Shown here: piece after piece, positions 9,268 through 18,984 of the stretch
Layout of the letters: every line of letters starts with the position of its first letter
How positions within the stretch are numbered: position 1 is the first letter of the stretch
Origin: Marinomonas hwangdonensis
GTDB lineage: Bacteria; Pseudomonadota; Gammaproteobacteria; Pseudomonadales; Marinomonadaceae
DNA length: 64,000 bases
Assembly: GCF_003721245.1 (NCBI RefSeq)
Contig: NZ_RIZG01000007.1
Span: 1 to 64,000 of the forward strand
Reading direction: 5' to 3'
The notes under the pieces: generated by a model
Told to the model about the DNA's origin: nothing
What the model saw: the letters and a program-made list of their open reading frames with translations, nothing else
Database searches by the model: none
Program-made: the position numbers and the translations under genes

Positions 9268-11073
9268 TTACTCTTTTGGCGATTCTGCCAATTGCTGAAT
9301 TTCGGCGTCATTTAACTGCATGTGTTGGGTGGCACTGTGATGATGGTGAGTCAGCAACACCCTGACAGCTTGCAGTAAACTGTTGGCGATGTCATTGACA
9401 TAGGTATCATCATTCATGATTGATGTCGCAACAGACGCGCTAATGCGTTGATGACGAATCATATCGTCCAGTTCATCGAGCAGGGTTTGGCTCATTTTCT
9501 CTTGGGACACTTTAAGAGCATCCAGCGATAACGCCATGACGTCAGATGATGAATGATCCGCTTGTTCTGTGAGTAAGCGCAATTCACGCAGCAGTTTGGC
9601 TAAGCGTAAGCGAATATGATCGTAGCGTTCCCTGATGGCCGGGTTCGTTGAGATGCCATAGCGTGATACGTTTTTGTGAAGGTGTTTCATGCCTTTCACG
9701 GCGACCACAATGTGGCGGCTGGCTAACCTGAGTGCATACAGGGCTTCACTGCTTTGATGGGGTGTTTCTCGTACCTGTGCTTTGCCGATAAAGCTGATGA
9801 TCTCGCTGTGTAGGCTTTTGATTTTGTCTTCGTAGGCGTCATCGACGTCTAGCTGCACAATGCGACGAGTATTGTGAACCGCCTCAGTAAGAGACTCGTC
9901 TGAATCAATGGTTTTACGACTCAGACTTAACCCGTGGGCAAGCAAACCATAGGCATTGTCGAACAAATGCAGCACTTCTTTGTGAACGGCGGTCACAGCG
10001 GTTAATGGCGTTTGCAGCGCAGAAGCTTGTAGATAAAGTGGCTGCTCGATACTGGTCGGAGCGGAGCGAATGAATCGGATCAAAAAACGTTCGATGTAAC
10101 TCATAAACGGCGCAAGCAAGAGCACTCCCATCACGTTGAATAAGGTGTGAAACAGCGCCAATTTGAGTAAGTAATCGTTGGGCGCGATGCCTAGCCCTTT
10201 CGCCAATAGGTCGACCAACATGATCAGGTAATCGATCAAAGCGATAGACACCACAGCCGTGACAATATTAAAAATAATATGCGCGCCCGCTAAACGGCGG
10301 CCACCTAAGTTGGCTGCGATGGCGCCGAGAATGGCAGTGATGGTGCTGCCGAGATTGGCACCGATGGCTAATGCGATGGCGTTTTCATAGGATACTTGAC
10401 CGGCCGCGAGGGCAGAAATAATGATGAGCAAGGTGGCGTGGCTGGATTGCATAACCACGGTAATCAGCATACCGATGAGGGTAAAAATCAAGATGCCAAG
10501 TAAACCTTCAATACTGTATTGGCTAAGATCAAAACTGTTTTGAAAAGCGGCAAAGCCGTCTTTCATGTAATGAATTCCCAGAAATAAAAAACCAGTCCCC
10601 AATAATAAATAGCCACTTGCTTTGCGTAATTTGGGCTTTTGCATCACCAAAATAACACCAAAGATCAGCATCGGCATGGCATAAGCCGCAATATCGACCT
10701 TAAGACCTAAGCCCGCAATTAACCATGCGCCTGTGGTGGTGCCAATATTCGCTCCCATAATGATTCCAATACCGGCAACGAGGCTGATCAGTTCTGCACT
10801 GACGAAGGAGATGGTAATCAAAGACACCAGTGAACTGGATTGCATGAGCGTGGTGCTGGCCGCACCAAAACAAATACTCTTAAATTTGGTATTGGTGGAC
10901 TTACGCAAAATGCCTTCTAGTGTCCCCCCAGTAAAGGCATTAAAGCCATTTTCGAGGCAGCTCATACCAAACATAAATAAAGCAATGCCAGCCGCGATCT
11001 CAACCAAGTCATTGCTCAGCCACAAGCCAACCGCCAACACCACCAAAACAACTGGGAACAACAAACGCCGCAT
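9268..11073 (-). CDS. Na/Pi cotransporter family protein with PhoU-like C-terminal domain
   Basis: This membrane protein of about 601 residues couples sodium to phosphate movement. The N-terminal half (residues 1-340) has two Na_Pi_cotrans repeats, each with the glutamine-serine signature (LMQSSSLVSL and VMQSSHATLL), separated by hydrophobic segments. The C-terminal half (about 360-590) is helical and PhoU-like, as in bacterial YjbB. The ATG at 11073 (MRRLLFPVV) is chosen because GGGTGG precedes it and it starts directly at a membrane segment; the frame stays open upstream to 11205. A His cluster lies close to the C terminus. It may export phosphate, as shown for some relatives, rather than import it. 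Confidence 0.85.
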   Translation of the reverse strand: MRRLLFPVVLVVLAVGLWLSNDLVEIAAGIALFMFGMSCLENGFNAFTGGTLEGILRKSTNTKFKSICFGAASTTLMQSSSLVSLITISFVSAELISLVAGIGIIMGANIGTTTGAWLIAGLGLKVDIAAYAMPMLIFGVILVMQKPKLRKASGYLLLGTGFLFLGIHYMKDGFAAFQNSFDLSQYSIEGLLGILIFTLIGMLITVVMQSSHATLLIIISALAAGQVSYENAIALAIGANLGSTITAILGAIAANLGGRRLAGAHIIFNIVTAVVSIALIDYLIMLVDLLAKGLGIAPNDYLLKLALFHTLFNVMGVLLLAPFMSYIERFLIRFIRSAPTSIEQPLYLQASALQTPLTAVTAVHKEVLHLFDNAYGLLAHGLSLSRKTIDSDESLTEAVHNTRRIVQLDVDDAYEDKIKSLHSEIISFIGKAQVRETPHQSSEALYALRLASRHIVVAVKGMKHLHKNVSRYGISTNPAIRERYDHIRLRLAKLLRELRLLTEQADHSSSDVMALSLDALKVSQEKMSQTLLDELDDMIRHQRISASVATSIMNDDTYVNDIANSLLQAVRVLLTHHHHSATQHMQLNDAEIQQLAESPKE

Positions 11074-11223
11074 GATTAACCACCCAAAAATACCTATCCT
11101 TTCATTCACTATAGCGGGTTGCTCAGTAATGGGTAAGGGGCGGGGAAGGCTTTTTGTTTTAAAACAGAGCAGCACATCAACAACATAGCGTTGAATGTGC
11201 TGCAAGTGACAGGAATGGGTGAG

Positions 11224-12327
11224 TTAGCGCACTGGCACTGGACGGTCAACAAGTGCATCGCCATTGCGATTAAATAAGTAGCAGTCGGCTTTTTTGATGC
11301 CCACTTCAACACTTTCCCCATGGCGGGTTAAGTTGGCGCCACTGACTTCAATAGTGAGTTTGTGACCTTTAAATTGTCCATATAAATAGGTTAGACCGCC
11401 TAGGTGCTCGGCCACATCGATATCAATTTTAAGCACTATGTCTGCGTCTTGAATGGTTTCTTTAACGTGCTCCGGACGAATCCCCAGTTTGACGGTTTCG
11501 TTTACCGATATTTTAGTGCCGTCTACTTCGAGTTCGATTTTTTGTCCTGCGATGTCAATGACGGCCACATCTTTGTTGTCGATACTGATGACTTTGCCAT
11601 CTAAGAAATTCATCTTGGGGGAGCCGATGAAGCCTGCCACAAACTCATTGGCGGGATTGTGATAAAGCTCCAGGGGCGATCCCACTTGTTCCACATTGCC
11701 CGCGCGTAAGACGACGATTTTATCGGCGAGCGTCATGGCTTCCACTTGGTCGTGGGTAACATAAATCATGGTGGCTTTGAGGCGATTATGTAATTGGGCA
11801 ATTTGAATGCGCATGTCGACGCGTAATTCAGCGTCTAAATTAGAGAGAGGCTCGTCAAATAAGAAGACTTCTGGCTGGCGTACTATGGCACGTCCAATGG
11901 CAACCCGTTGACGTTGGCCACCCGACAATTGTTTGGGTTTACGGTTCAAAAGCTCGTTTAATTGCAAAATATTCGACGCGTTAGCGACTTGCTCTTTGAT
12001 TTTTTCCGGTGCGACGCCATTCATGCGAAGACCAAAGCTCATGTTTTCCTCGACGGTCATGTGCGGGTAGAGCGCGTAGGATTGAAATACCATGGCAACG
12101 CCGCGATCAGCGGGCGCGACCTTATTCATGTTGACGCCATTAATTTCCAATTTACCATCGGTAATGTCTTCAAGCCCTGCAATGAGTCGTAAAAGGGTGG
12201 ACTTACCGCAACCAGATGGGCCCACAAACACCACAAACTCACCGTCTTGTAGATCTAAATTAACACCATGAATGGTTTCAATATCTTGAAACTGTTTGAT
12301 GACGTTTGTTAGTTTTATCGTCGCCAT
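11224..12327 (-). CDS. ABC transporter ATPase, MalK/UgpC type, for galactosides
   Basis: This 367-residue ATPase has Walker [10 protein letters not shown] near residue 36, the signature LSGGQRQR near 134, Walker B VFLFDEP near 154 and the MalK-type regulatory domain (LGIRPEHV) in the last 130 residues. It lies 17 bp after the IclR regulator gene on the same strand and divergent from the two permeases at 13365-15091, whose set lacks an ATPase. It therefore most likely energises that importer together with the binding protein at 24397. AGGAAAG precedes the ATG. Confidence 0.92.
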   Translation of the reverse strand: MATIKLTNVIKQFQDIETIHGVNLDLQDGEFVVFVGPSGCGKSTLLRLIAGLEDITDGKLEINGVNMNKVAPADRGVAMVFQSYALYPHMTVEENMSFGLRMNGVAPEKIKEQVANASNILQLNELLNRKPKQLSGGQRQRVAIGRAIVRQPEVFLFDEPLSNLDAELRVDMRIQIAQLHNRLKATMIYVTHDQVEAMTLADKIVVLRAGNVEQVGSPLELYHNPANEFVAGFIGSPKMNFLDGKVISIDNKDVAVIDIAGQKIELEVDGTKISVNETVKLGIRPEHVKETIQDADIVLKIDIDVAEHLGGLTYLYGQFKGHKLTIEVSGANLTRHGESVEVGIKKADCYLFNRNGDALVDRPVPVR

Positions 12328-12344
12328 AATGCACTTTCCTATGA

Positions 12345-13127
12345 TTAGTTAGAGGCCATAGCCCCCATTCGGATGGATACTTTCTTACAAGCCTCTTTCA
12401 CCAGTGCTTGAAAGTGTTGAAAACGCGCCTCGTCTACGCGAAATTTGGGTGCGGTAATACTAAGGGCCGCAATCGGTTCGTTTCTGTGATTGAGAATCAC
12501 TGACGCGGCACATTGAATGCCTTCTTCATGTTCTTCTAAATCTAGGGAGACTTTACTCTCACGAATTTTTATCAAGGCGTCTCTTAGCATGGCTTCGTTT
12601 ACCAGCGTGGTGTCTGTGTGTTTCACGAAGCTTTGTTCTTTGATGGCTGCGGCCAGTTGCTCTTCATTCAAAAACGCCATCATGGCTTTGCCAACACCCG
12701 TGCAATAAGCAGGACCTTTTTTGCCTACCGCAGAGAAAAGGCGCAAGCTTTTCTGGCTTTCTAGTTTATCGATGTAGATCACATCACCACGGTCTAACAC
12801 CGCAAGGTGAATGGTCTCGCCTGTTTCATCCCATAGGTGTTTCATTTGATCGGCGGCGATGTCGCGCACATCAATTTTCGACCAAGCCTGATGGGCTAAT
12901 TCCAATAGACCATATCCTGGATGGTAAAGCTGGGTGGCCTCGTCAAAGCGTACCAAGCCTCTTTCGGTTAAAGACATCAATGTGCGGTGGGCGGTTGCTT
13001 TGGGTAAATCGGTTTTTTCGACTAGCTCAGCAAAGCGCAATGGTACTGTCGCCACACAGACTTCTTGCAGAAGAGACAGCGCTTTGTCTAACGATGAGCC
13101 GCCGCTCTTGTTGTCTGGTTGTGTCAT
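12345..13127 (-). CDS. IclR family transcriptional regulator of the galactoside locus
   Basis: This regulator of about 260 residues has an N-terminal winged helix (about 15-75, DLPKATAHRTLMSLTERGLV) and the C-terminal IclR effector domain (about 90-250; Cys-containing YCTGVGKAMMAF). The ATG at 13127 is chosen because AGGAC lies nine bases ahead; the frame is open to 13211 but that extension is an unlikely lysine/arginine-rich tail. It heads the minus-strand pair with the ATPase and diverges from the permease operon. An IclR-type palindrome (13262-13276) lies in the shared intergenic region and two more precede 24397, so it probably represses the locus until a galactoside or galactonate derivative is present. 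Confidence 0.88.
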   Translation of the reverse strand: MTQPDNKSGGSSLDKALSLLQEVCVATVPLRFAELVEKTDLPKATAHRTLMSLTERGLVRFDEATQLYHPGYGLLELAHQAWSKIDVRDIAADQMKHLWDETGETIHLAVLDRGDVIYIDKLESQKSLRLFSAVGKKGPAYCTGVGKAMMAFLNEEQLAAAIKEQSFVKHTDTTLVNEAMLRDALIKIRESKVSLDLEEHEEGIQCAASVILNHRNEPIAALSITAPKFRVDEARFQHFQALVKEACKKVSIRMGAMASN

Positions 13128-13251
13128 ATTAAGGCGTCCTCTTTTTGTTAAGTTGTGTTTTAGCTTGCGTTTTTTCGTCGAATTTTTCAAACGACGTTTG
13201 TGTGTTTTCAAGGCAGAAAAAAGGGCCTGAGAAAATGTTCTGAATTGAGTA

Positions 13252-13280
13252 TTGCAAAAAATGGAACTTTATTCCATTAT
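13252..13280 (+). promoter_or_regulatory. Promoter of the permease operon with an embedded IclR-type operator
   Basis: TTGCAA (13252-13257) and CATTAT (13275-13280) are spaced by 17 bases and could be the -35 and -10 elements. The spacer is almost filled by the palindrome TGGAACTTTATTCCA (13262-13276), which matches the IclR consensus TGGAAATNATTTCCA in both arms. A repressor bound here would block RNA polymerase. The same pattern recurs at 24290 and 24351. Confidence 0.6.
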
Positions 13281-13364
13281 TTTATTAAGTGAGTTGTCGG
13301 TTCTTAAAGTAAAACACTAAGCGTGGCAATTTTTACATTAATAAAAATAAGAGGTATGTAACCC

Positions 13365-14240
13365 ATGCAGAAGTTGCATAGCAAACAGCAGCAATGGATG
13401 CCGGTTTTGTTTCTAGCGCCAGCCGTCATTATGTTTGTGGTCTACGTTATTTTTCCGATTCTCCAGAGCATCTGGTTGAGTTTTTATGAATGGGATGGGA
13501 TCGGTGATAAAACCTTTATCGGTTTGAGTAACTATGTTGAGTTGTTTGATGACTATCAGTTTTGGATTGCCTTAAAAAACAATCTGTATTGGATGGTCTT
13601 TTTCATGCTGGCACCACCGATTGGGTTAGCCATTGCGCTTTTTTTAAATCAAAAAGTCATGGGCATCCGTCTTGTTAAGTCGATGTTTTTCTTCCCCTTT
13701 GTTATCTCACAAGTGGTCGTTGGCTTGGTGTTTTCTTGGTTCTACGATCCGTCATTTGGTTTGTTCAATAAAGCCATTGGCCTATTTGGTATGGAGCCAG
13801 TCGCGATACTGTCAGATGAGAATTGGGTGACCTTTGGCATCATAGTGGCGGGGCTGTGGCCGCAGATTGCGTATTGCATGATTTTGTATCTCACAGGCTT
13901 AAATAATCTTAATCCAGATCAAATTGAGGCGGCTCGTTTGGATGGCGCCTATGGTTGGAAAATGTTGCGCCACGTGATTCTTCCACAGCTACGCCCCGCG
14001 ACGTTTATTGCCGTAGTGGTCACTGTAATTGGTGCATTGCGCAGTTTTGATTTGGTGGCGACCATGACCAGTGGTGGTCCGTTTGGTTCTTCCAGTGTCC
14101 TTGCCTACTTCATGTACGAACAGTCGATCTTTAACTATCGCGCAGGTTATGGCGCTGCGATAGCAACGGTTCTGTTTTTGATTATGAATGTTTACATTGC
14201 CTACTTTTTGTGGCGCATGCTGAAGAGTGAGAAAGCCTAA
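13365..14240 (+). CDS. Galactoside ABC transporter permease, MalF/UgpA type
   Basis: This 291-residue inner-membrane protein has six hydrophobic segments and the EAA loop PDQIEAARLDGAYGWKMLRH at about residues 184-203. AAGAGG precedes its ATG. The stop overlaps the start of the next permease by one base, so the two are translated together as the channel pair. The following alpha-galactosidase and galactose-oxidation genes suggest that alpha- and beta-galactosides are the cargo. Confidence 0.92.
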   Translation: MQKLHSKQQQWMPVLFLAPAVIMFVVYVIFPILQSIWLSFYEWDGIGDKTFIGLSNYVELFDDYQFWIALKNNLYWMVFFMLAPPIGLAIALFLNQKVMGIRLVKSMFFFPFVISQVVVGLVFSWFYDPSFGLFNKAIGLFGMEPVAILSDENWVTFGIIVAGLWPQIAYCMILYLTGLNNLNPDQIEAARLDGAYGWKMLRHVILPQLRPATFIAVVVTVIGALRSFDLVATMTSGGPFGSSSVLAYFMYEQSIFNYRAGYGAAIATVLFLIMNVYIAYFLWRMLKSEKA

Positions 14241-15091
14241 TGTTTCCAACGCCTATAGAAAAAAGATCATTACCTTTTAATCTGTCTTACCGCGTGGCGA
14301 TTTGGATTGCCTTATTGCTTTGGTTGTTGCCCTTGATTGCTGTGATGCTGACGTCAGCGCGTTCAACAGCCGATATCAATGCGGGTAATTATTGGGGAAT
14401 ACCCTCAGAGTGGATGTTGTTTGAGAACTACATGTTGGTGTTTACGGAAACACCGATGTTGCAGTATTTAATGAACTCCATCTTGATAACGCTGCCTGCG
14501 GTATTTGGTGCTGTTACCTTGTCGACATTGGCGGGTTATGCCCTTGCCAAGTTTAAATTTCGCGGAAATGTGGCGCTGTTTGCGGCGTTTATTGCCGGTA
14601 ACTTCGTACCCTTTCAAATTCTGATGATTCCGGTGCGCGATTTAACCATCAGCATGGGTTTGTACGATACCGCAACAGGCTTGATTCTTTTCCATATCGC
14701 TTTTCAAACCGGCTTTTGTACCTTGTTTATGCGCAACTTTATTGTGGGTTTACCCGATGAGTTGATCGAAGCGGCGCGTGTGGAAGGGGTGAGCGAATGG
14801 CAAATTTTTTGGCACATCGTATTGCCATTGGTTCGTCCTGCGCTTGCGGCCCTGTCGGTACTGATTTTTACCTTTATCTGGAACGATTACTTCTGGGCGT
14901 TGGTGCTGGTGCAAAGCGATGAAGTGCGTCCGATTACCGCAGGGATCAGTGCGCTAAAAGGTCAATGGATGGCGTCTTGGCAGTTGATTGCGGCGGGCTC
15001 TATTGTGGCCGCTTTGCCTCCGGTTATTTTGTTCTTTGCCATGCAGAAACATTTTATTGCAGGCCTAACATTGGGCGCGACCAAGGGGTAA
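14240..15091 (+). CDS. Galactoside ABC transporter permease, MalG/UgpE type
   Basis: This 283-residue second channel subunit has the typical N-terminal membrane segment at about residues 19-38 and the EAA loop PDELIEAARVEGVSEWQIFW at about 173-192. It overlaps the preceding permease by one base (TAATG) and is followed five bases after its stop by the alpha-galactosidase start. This tight packing indicates one polycistronic message running through to at least 24283. Confidence 0.92.
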   Translation: MFPTPIEKRSLPFNLSYRVAIWIALLLWLLPLIAVMLTSARSTADINAGNYWGIPSEWMLFENYMLVFTETPMLQYLMNSILITLPAVFGAVTLSTLAGYALAKFKFRGNVALFAAFIAGNFVPFQILMIPVRDLTISMGLYDTATGLILFHIAFQTGFCTLFMRNFIVGLPDELIEAARVEGVSEWQIFWHIVLPLVRPALAALSVLIFTFIWNDYFWALVLVQSDEVRPITAGISALKGQWMASWQLIAAGSIVAALPPVILFFAMQKHFIAGLTLGATKG

Positions 15092-15096
15092 GAGTG

Positions 15097-17247
15097 ATGT
15101 CTGACGAGTTAAACATGTTTTTTTATCGACAAGATTTACCAGAGCAAAACAAGACCTTGGTAATTACTTGCCCAAAACAGGGTGCGCCAGAATTGTTGTA
15201 TTTTGGTGATGCTTTACCCAAAACGACCGATTTAAACAGCCTCTATTTGTCACAGCAGGCAGCCATACCGCAAGGCATGATGGATAAACCTACCCCTATG
15301 TCGCTGATTCCTGAAGCGGGCCGCGGTTGGTTGCAAACGCCAGGAGTGGAAGCCATGGCTGCAGATCGGCCAGCGTGGGCAGCTTGCTGGACATTAGTGG
15401 ATGTGGAAGAGCAGCAAAATGGCTTTTTGATTCGCTTAGAAGACAAGGTTGCGCAGTTGTCGGTGGCTCTGAATATTGGCTTGTTGCCGTCTGGTCTATT
15501 ACGTCAGCAGTTAACATTGAGCAACCACGGTCAAGCCGATGTCACGGTGCAACGTTTGGCTTGTACTTTACCCGTTGCCAGTAAATGTACTGAACGAATG
15601 GGATTTTATGGCCGCTGGTGTCAGGAGTTTCAGCAAGAGCGCAGTGATTGGTACGCCACTTGGTTGCAAGAAAACCGCAATGGTCGCAATTCTCAAGCGA
15701 ACTTTCCGGCCGTTATTGTGGGTGAACAAGGCTTTGGTGAGCAACAGGGTGAGCTTGTTGGTGCGCATCTAGCGTGGAGCGGCAATCACAGATTAAAAGC
15801 TGATTACACCGCCGAAGGTCATCGCTATTTGCAAGCCGAAGTTTTGTATTTGCCGGGGGAAATCGTGCTGGCGACGAATGAGTCGATCACGACGCCAGAA
15901 TTCTTAGCCGCACACAGTGCATCTGGTTTAAACATCATGAGCCAACAGTTTCATCAAGAAGCGCGTCATCGTTTGAAGTTAACTAAGCCTCGTCCTGTTC
16001 ATCTCAATACTTGGGAAGCCTTTTACTTTGATCACGATATGACCAAGCTGAAAGCACTGGCGAAAGCCGCCGCTGAAGTAGGTGTCGAGCGTTATATTCT
16101 TGATGATGGTTGGTTCCGTGGTCGTCACCACGACAAAGCGGCGCTGGGTGATTGGTTTGTTGATGTCGGCAAATACCCAGAGGGTTTAATGCCCTTGATT
16201 CGTTATGTGAAAGACGACTTAGGTATGGAGTTTGGTTTGTGGTTTGAACCTGAAATGGTCAATCCAGACTCTGATCTATTCCGTGCGCATCCGGATTGGG
16301 CATTGCAGTTGCCTCAGTACGAACCTGCTTTGGCACGTAATCAATTGGTATTGAACTTAGCCAAACCAGACGCTTATCAATATATCCGTGAGCGCTTATT
16401 TGCCTTGTTTAGCGAATATCCGATTGATTATGTGAAATGGGATATGAACCGAGACTATACCCAACCAAGCGGTGATATTGCGCCACAGGCTCATGCGCAA
16501 GTTGACGCCTTGTATCGTTTGTTGAGCGAGCTCAATCAAACGTTTCCTAATATGGAAATTGAGAGCTGTTCGTCTGGCGGTGCGCGAGTGGATTTTGGCA
16601 TTTTAAATTACACCAAACGTTTTTGGGCGTCAGATTGCAACGATGCCTTAGAGCGTCAAAGTATCCAACGCGGTTTTAGTTATTTTCTGCCACCAGAGGT
16701 AATGGGCTCTCATATTGGCCCAGACAAAAGCCATACCACCAGTCGAGTGCATGACGTGACCTTTCGAGCAGGAACCGCCATGTTGGGGCATTTGGGCATC
16801 GAATGGAATTTACTAGACGCTAATGAAGAGCAAAAAGTAACGATTGCCAATTGGCTCTCTCATTACAAGCAGTACCGAAGCGTGTTGCATAAAGGCAACA
16901 ATTGGCGTTTGCCCAGTGCCGATGGCCGAGCACAAACCCAGTGGGCGTTGAGCCAAGATCGCCTGCAAGGCTTGGCTGTTTATAGTCAACTCGCCATGCC
17001 AAAACAAGCGCAAACCTTGCCTGTTTGCCTGCCGAATTTATTACCAGATCAACTCTACCGAGTAGAGGTTCTGGAACACAGCCCATTACCAGGCCATCTG
17101 ATGAAAGTCTTGCCTGCGTGGTGGAAAAAAGACCTTATTTTAAACGGTGCGAGTTTGAGCCAAGTTGGCTTACAGCTGCCTATTTTTGACCCTGAATCTC
17201 TCGTATTGCTAGCGATTCAAGCCGTACCTTTGATGGAGAAACATTGA
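15097..17247 (+). CDS. GH36 alpha-galactosidase
   Basis: This enzyme of 716 residues releases galactose from alpha-galactosides such as melibiose, raffinose or galactosylglycerol. The GH36 landmarks are clear: LDDGWF near residue 338, KWDMN with the nucleophile Asp449, CSSGGARVD near 489 and SDCND with the acid/base Asp513. The N-terminal 300 residues form the family's beta-supersandwich. No signal peptide is present, so it is cytoplasmic and depends on the importer upstream. The ATG at 15097 follows AAGGGGTAAGAG; the frame remains open into the preceding gene, but the earlier residues do not match the family. Confidence 0.93.
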   Translation: MSDELNMFFYRQDLPEQNKTLVITCPKQGAPELLYFGDALPKTTDLNSLYLSQQAAIPQGMMDKPTPMSLIPEAGRGWLQTPGVEAMAADRPAWAACWTLVDVEEQQNGFLIRLEDKVAQLSVALNIGLLPSGLLRQQLTLSNHGQADVTVQRLACTLPVASKCTERMGFYGRWCQEFQQERSDWYATWLQENRNGRNSQANFPAVIVGEQGFGEQQGELVGAHLAWSGNHRLKADYTAEGHRYLQAEVLYLPGEIVLATNESITTPEFLAAHSASGLNIMSQQFHQEARHRLKLTKPRPVHLNTWEAFYFDHDMTKLKALAKAAAEVGVERYILDDGWFRGRHHDKAALGDWFVDVGKYPEGLMPLIRYVKDDLGMEFGLWFEPEMVNPDSDLFRAHPDWALQLPQYEPALARNQLVLNLAKPDAYQYIRERLFALFSEYPIDYVKWDMNRDYTQPSGDIAPQAHAQVDALYRLLSELNQTFPNMEIESCSSGGARVDFGILNYTKRFWASDCNDALERQSIQRGFSYFLPPEVMGSHIGPDKSHTTSRVHDVTFRAGTAMLGHLGIEWNLLDANEEQKVTIANWLSHYKQYRSVLHKGNNWRLPSADGRAQTQWALSQDRLQGLAVYSQLAMPKQAQTLPVCLPNLLPDQLYRVEVLEHSPLPGHLMKVLPAWWKKDLILNGASLSQVGLQLPIFDPESLVLLAIQAVPLMEKH

Positions 17248-18984
17248 ATGAGCGACAACAATAATAAAGATAAAAAACCATTACGCAGCCAACAATGGTA
17301 CGGCAAGTTAGATAAAGACGGTTTTATTCATCGTAGTTGGATGAAAAACCAAGGTTTGCCAGATCACAGTTTTGATGGTCGCCCCATCATTGGTATTTGT
17401 AATTCATGGAGTGAATTGACGCCGTGTAATTCGCACCTTCGTGAATTGGCGGAATACGTAAAGCGTGGCGTGTGGGAAGCGGGCGGTGTGCCTTTAGAGT
17501 TTCCCGTGATGTCGCTGGGTGAAACTCAAATGAAGCCGACGGCCATGCTGTTCCGTAATTTGATGAGTATGGACGTGGAAGAGTCCATGCGCGCTTACGG
17601 CATGGACGGTGTTGTTTTGCTGGGCGGTTGTGACAAAACCACGCCAGCGCAATTAATGGGCGCGTGCTCAGTGGACTTACCGACTATCGTTGTGTCTTCT
17701 GGCCCAATGCTAAACGGTAAATATCGCGGTAAAGACATCGGCTCTGGCACCGATGTATGGAAATTCAGTGAAGCGGTCCGCGGTGGCAAAATGAGCCTTG
17801 ATGCTTTCATGCGCGCGGAATCGGGCATGTCTCGTTCTCGTGGCACTTGTATGACCATGGGAACGGCGTCGACCATGTCGTGTCTGATTGAAGCTTTGGG
17901 CATGTCGTTACCAGAAAACGGTACCTTGCCAGCAGTAGATGCCCGCCGTCAGGCGTTGGCGCATATGACAGGCGCTCGCATTGTCGAGATGGTCAAAGAA
18001 GATCTAAAACCGTCGGATATTTTAACCAAGACTGCGTTTGAAAACGCCATTCGTGCCAATGCTGCCATTGGTGGTTCTACCAATGCGGTGGTGCATTTGT
18101 TGGCGATTGCGGGGCGTGTTGGTGTGGAGTTGACCTTAGAAGATTGGGATCGTATCGGGGCGGAAATTCCTTGCTTAGTGGATTTGATGCCATCGGGTCG
18201 ATTCTTGATGGAAGACTTCCATTACGCGGGCGGTTTTCCAGCGTTAATTCAGCGCTTGAGCCATCTGTTTGATATGACTGCCAACACAGTGTGTGGCGCT
18301 ACCTTGGGTGAGATTACCGAAGGCGCAGAGTGTTTCAACGAAGAGGTGATTCGTCCTCTTGATAAGCCATTACGAGCGAACGCGGGCATTGCGGTGTTAC
18401 GCGGTAACTTGTCGCCACTAGGCGCGATTATTAAACCGAGCGCAGCGACACCGGCGTTGTTGCAACATACAGGCAAGGCCGTGGTGTTTGAAAACATCGA
18501 AGACTACAAAGCCCGTATCGATACGCCAGAGCTGGAAGTCGACAAAGATTCGATTCTGGTGCTGAAAGGCTGTGGACCAAAAGGTTATCCGGGTATGCCA
18601 GAAGTGGGCAACATGGCCTTGCCAAGTAAGTTGTTAGAACAAGGTATTACCGACATGGTGCGCATCAGTGATGCGCGCATGAGTGGCACGGCGTTTGGTA
18701 CTGTGGTGCTGCATGTGGCGCCCGAATCGACTGTCGGCGGGCCGTTGGCCTTGGTTCAAAACGGCGATGAAATCACCCTTGATGTAGAAGGTCGTGGTTT
18801 GCATTTGCATATTTCTGATGAAGAAATGGCGCGTCGTAAAGCCGCATGGCAACCAGAAGAAAGTGAATATCACCGTGGCTATGCCAAATTATACATTGAC
18901 CATGTTATGCAAGCGGATCAGGGAGCCGATCTAGACTTTCTTGTTGGCAACAGTGGCTCAAAAGTGAGCAGGGAGTCCCATTAA
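17248..18984 (+). CDS. IlvD/EDD family sugar-acid dehydratase, probable D-galactonate dehydratase
   Basis: This 578-residue dehydratase resembles the L-arabinonate/galactonate branch of the dihydroxy-acid dehydratase family. The iron-sulfur ligands are probably Cys59 (ELTPCNSH), Cys128 (GCDKTTPA) and Cys212 (MSCLIEALG). The C-terminal domain carries SDARMSGTAFGTVVLH, which surrounds the active-site Ser. Between alpha-galactosidase and a galactose dehydrogenase, KDGal kinase and KDPGal aldolase, its role is most likely D-galactonate to 2-keto-3-deoxygalactonate. That step is done by the unrelated enolase-superfamily DgoD in enteric bacteria. Its start follows directly on the preceding stop and its stop overlaps the next start. 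An arabinonate role remains possible. Confidence 0.85.
   Translation: MSDNNNKDKKPLRSQQWYGKLDKDGFIHRSWMKNQGLPDHSFDGRPIIGICNSWSELTPCNSHLRELAEYVKRGVWEAGGVPLEFPVMSLGETQMKPTAMLFRNLMSMDVEESMRAYGMDGVVLLGGCDKTTPAQLMGACSVDLPTIVVSSGPMLNGKYRGKDIGSGTDVWKFSEAVRGGKMSLDAFMRAESGMSRSRGTCMTMGTASTMSCLIEALGMSLPENGTLPAVDARRQALAHMTGARIVEMVKEDLKPSDILTKTAFENAIRANAAIGGSTNAVVHLLAIAGRVGVELTLEDWDRIGAEIPCLVDLMPSGRFLMEDFHYAGGFPALIQRLSHLFDMTANTVCGATLGEITEGAECFNEEVIRPLDKPLRANAGIAVLRGNLSPLGAIIKPSAATPALLQHTGKAVVFENIEDYKARIDTPELEVDKDSILVLKGCGPKGYPGMPEVGNMALPSKLLEQGITDMVRISDARMSGTAFGTVVLHVAPESTVGGPLALVQNGDEITLDVEGRGLHLHISDEEMARRKAAWQPEESEYHRGYAKLYIDHVMQADQGADLDFLVGNSGSKVSRESH

Noticed and set aside
10733-11188. A 151-codon open frame on the plus strand opposite the Na/Pi cotransporter
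   Set aside because: The cotransporter signatures on the minus strand are unambiguous; the opposite frame has no family features.
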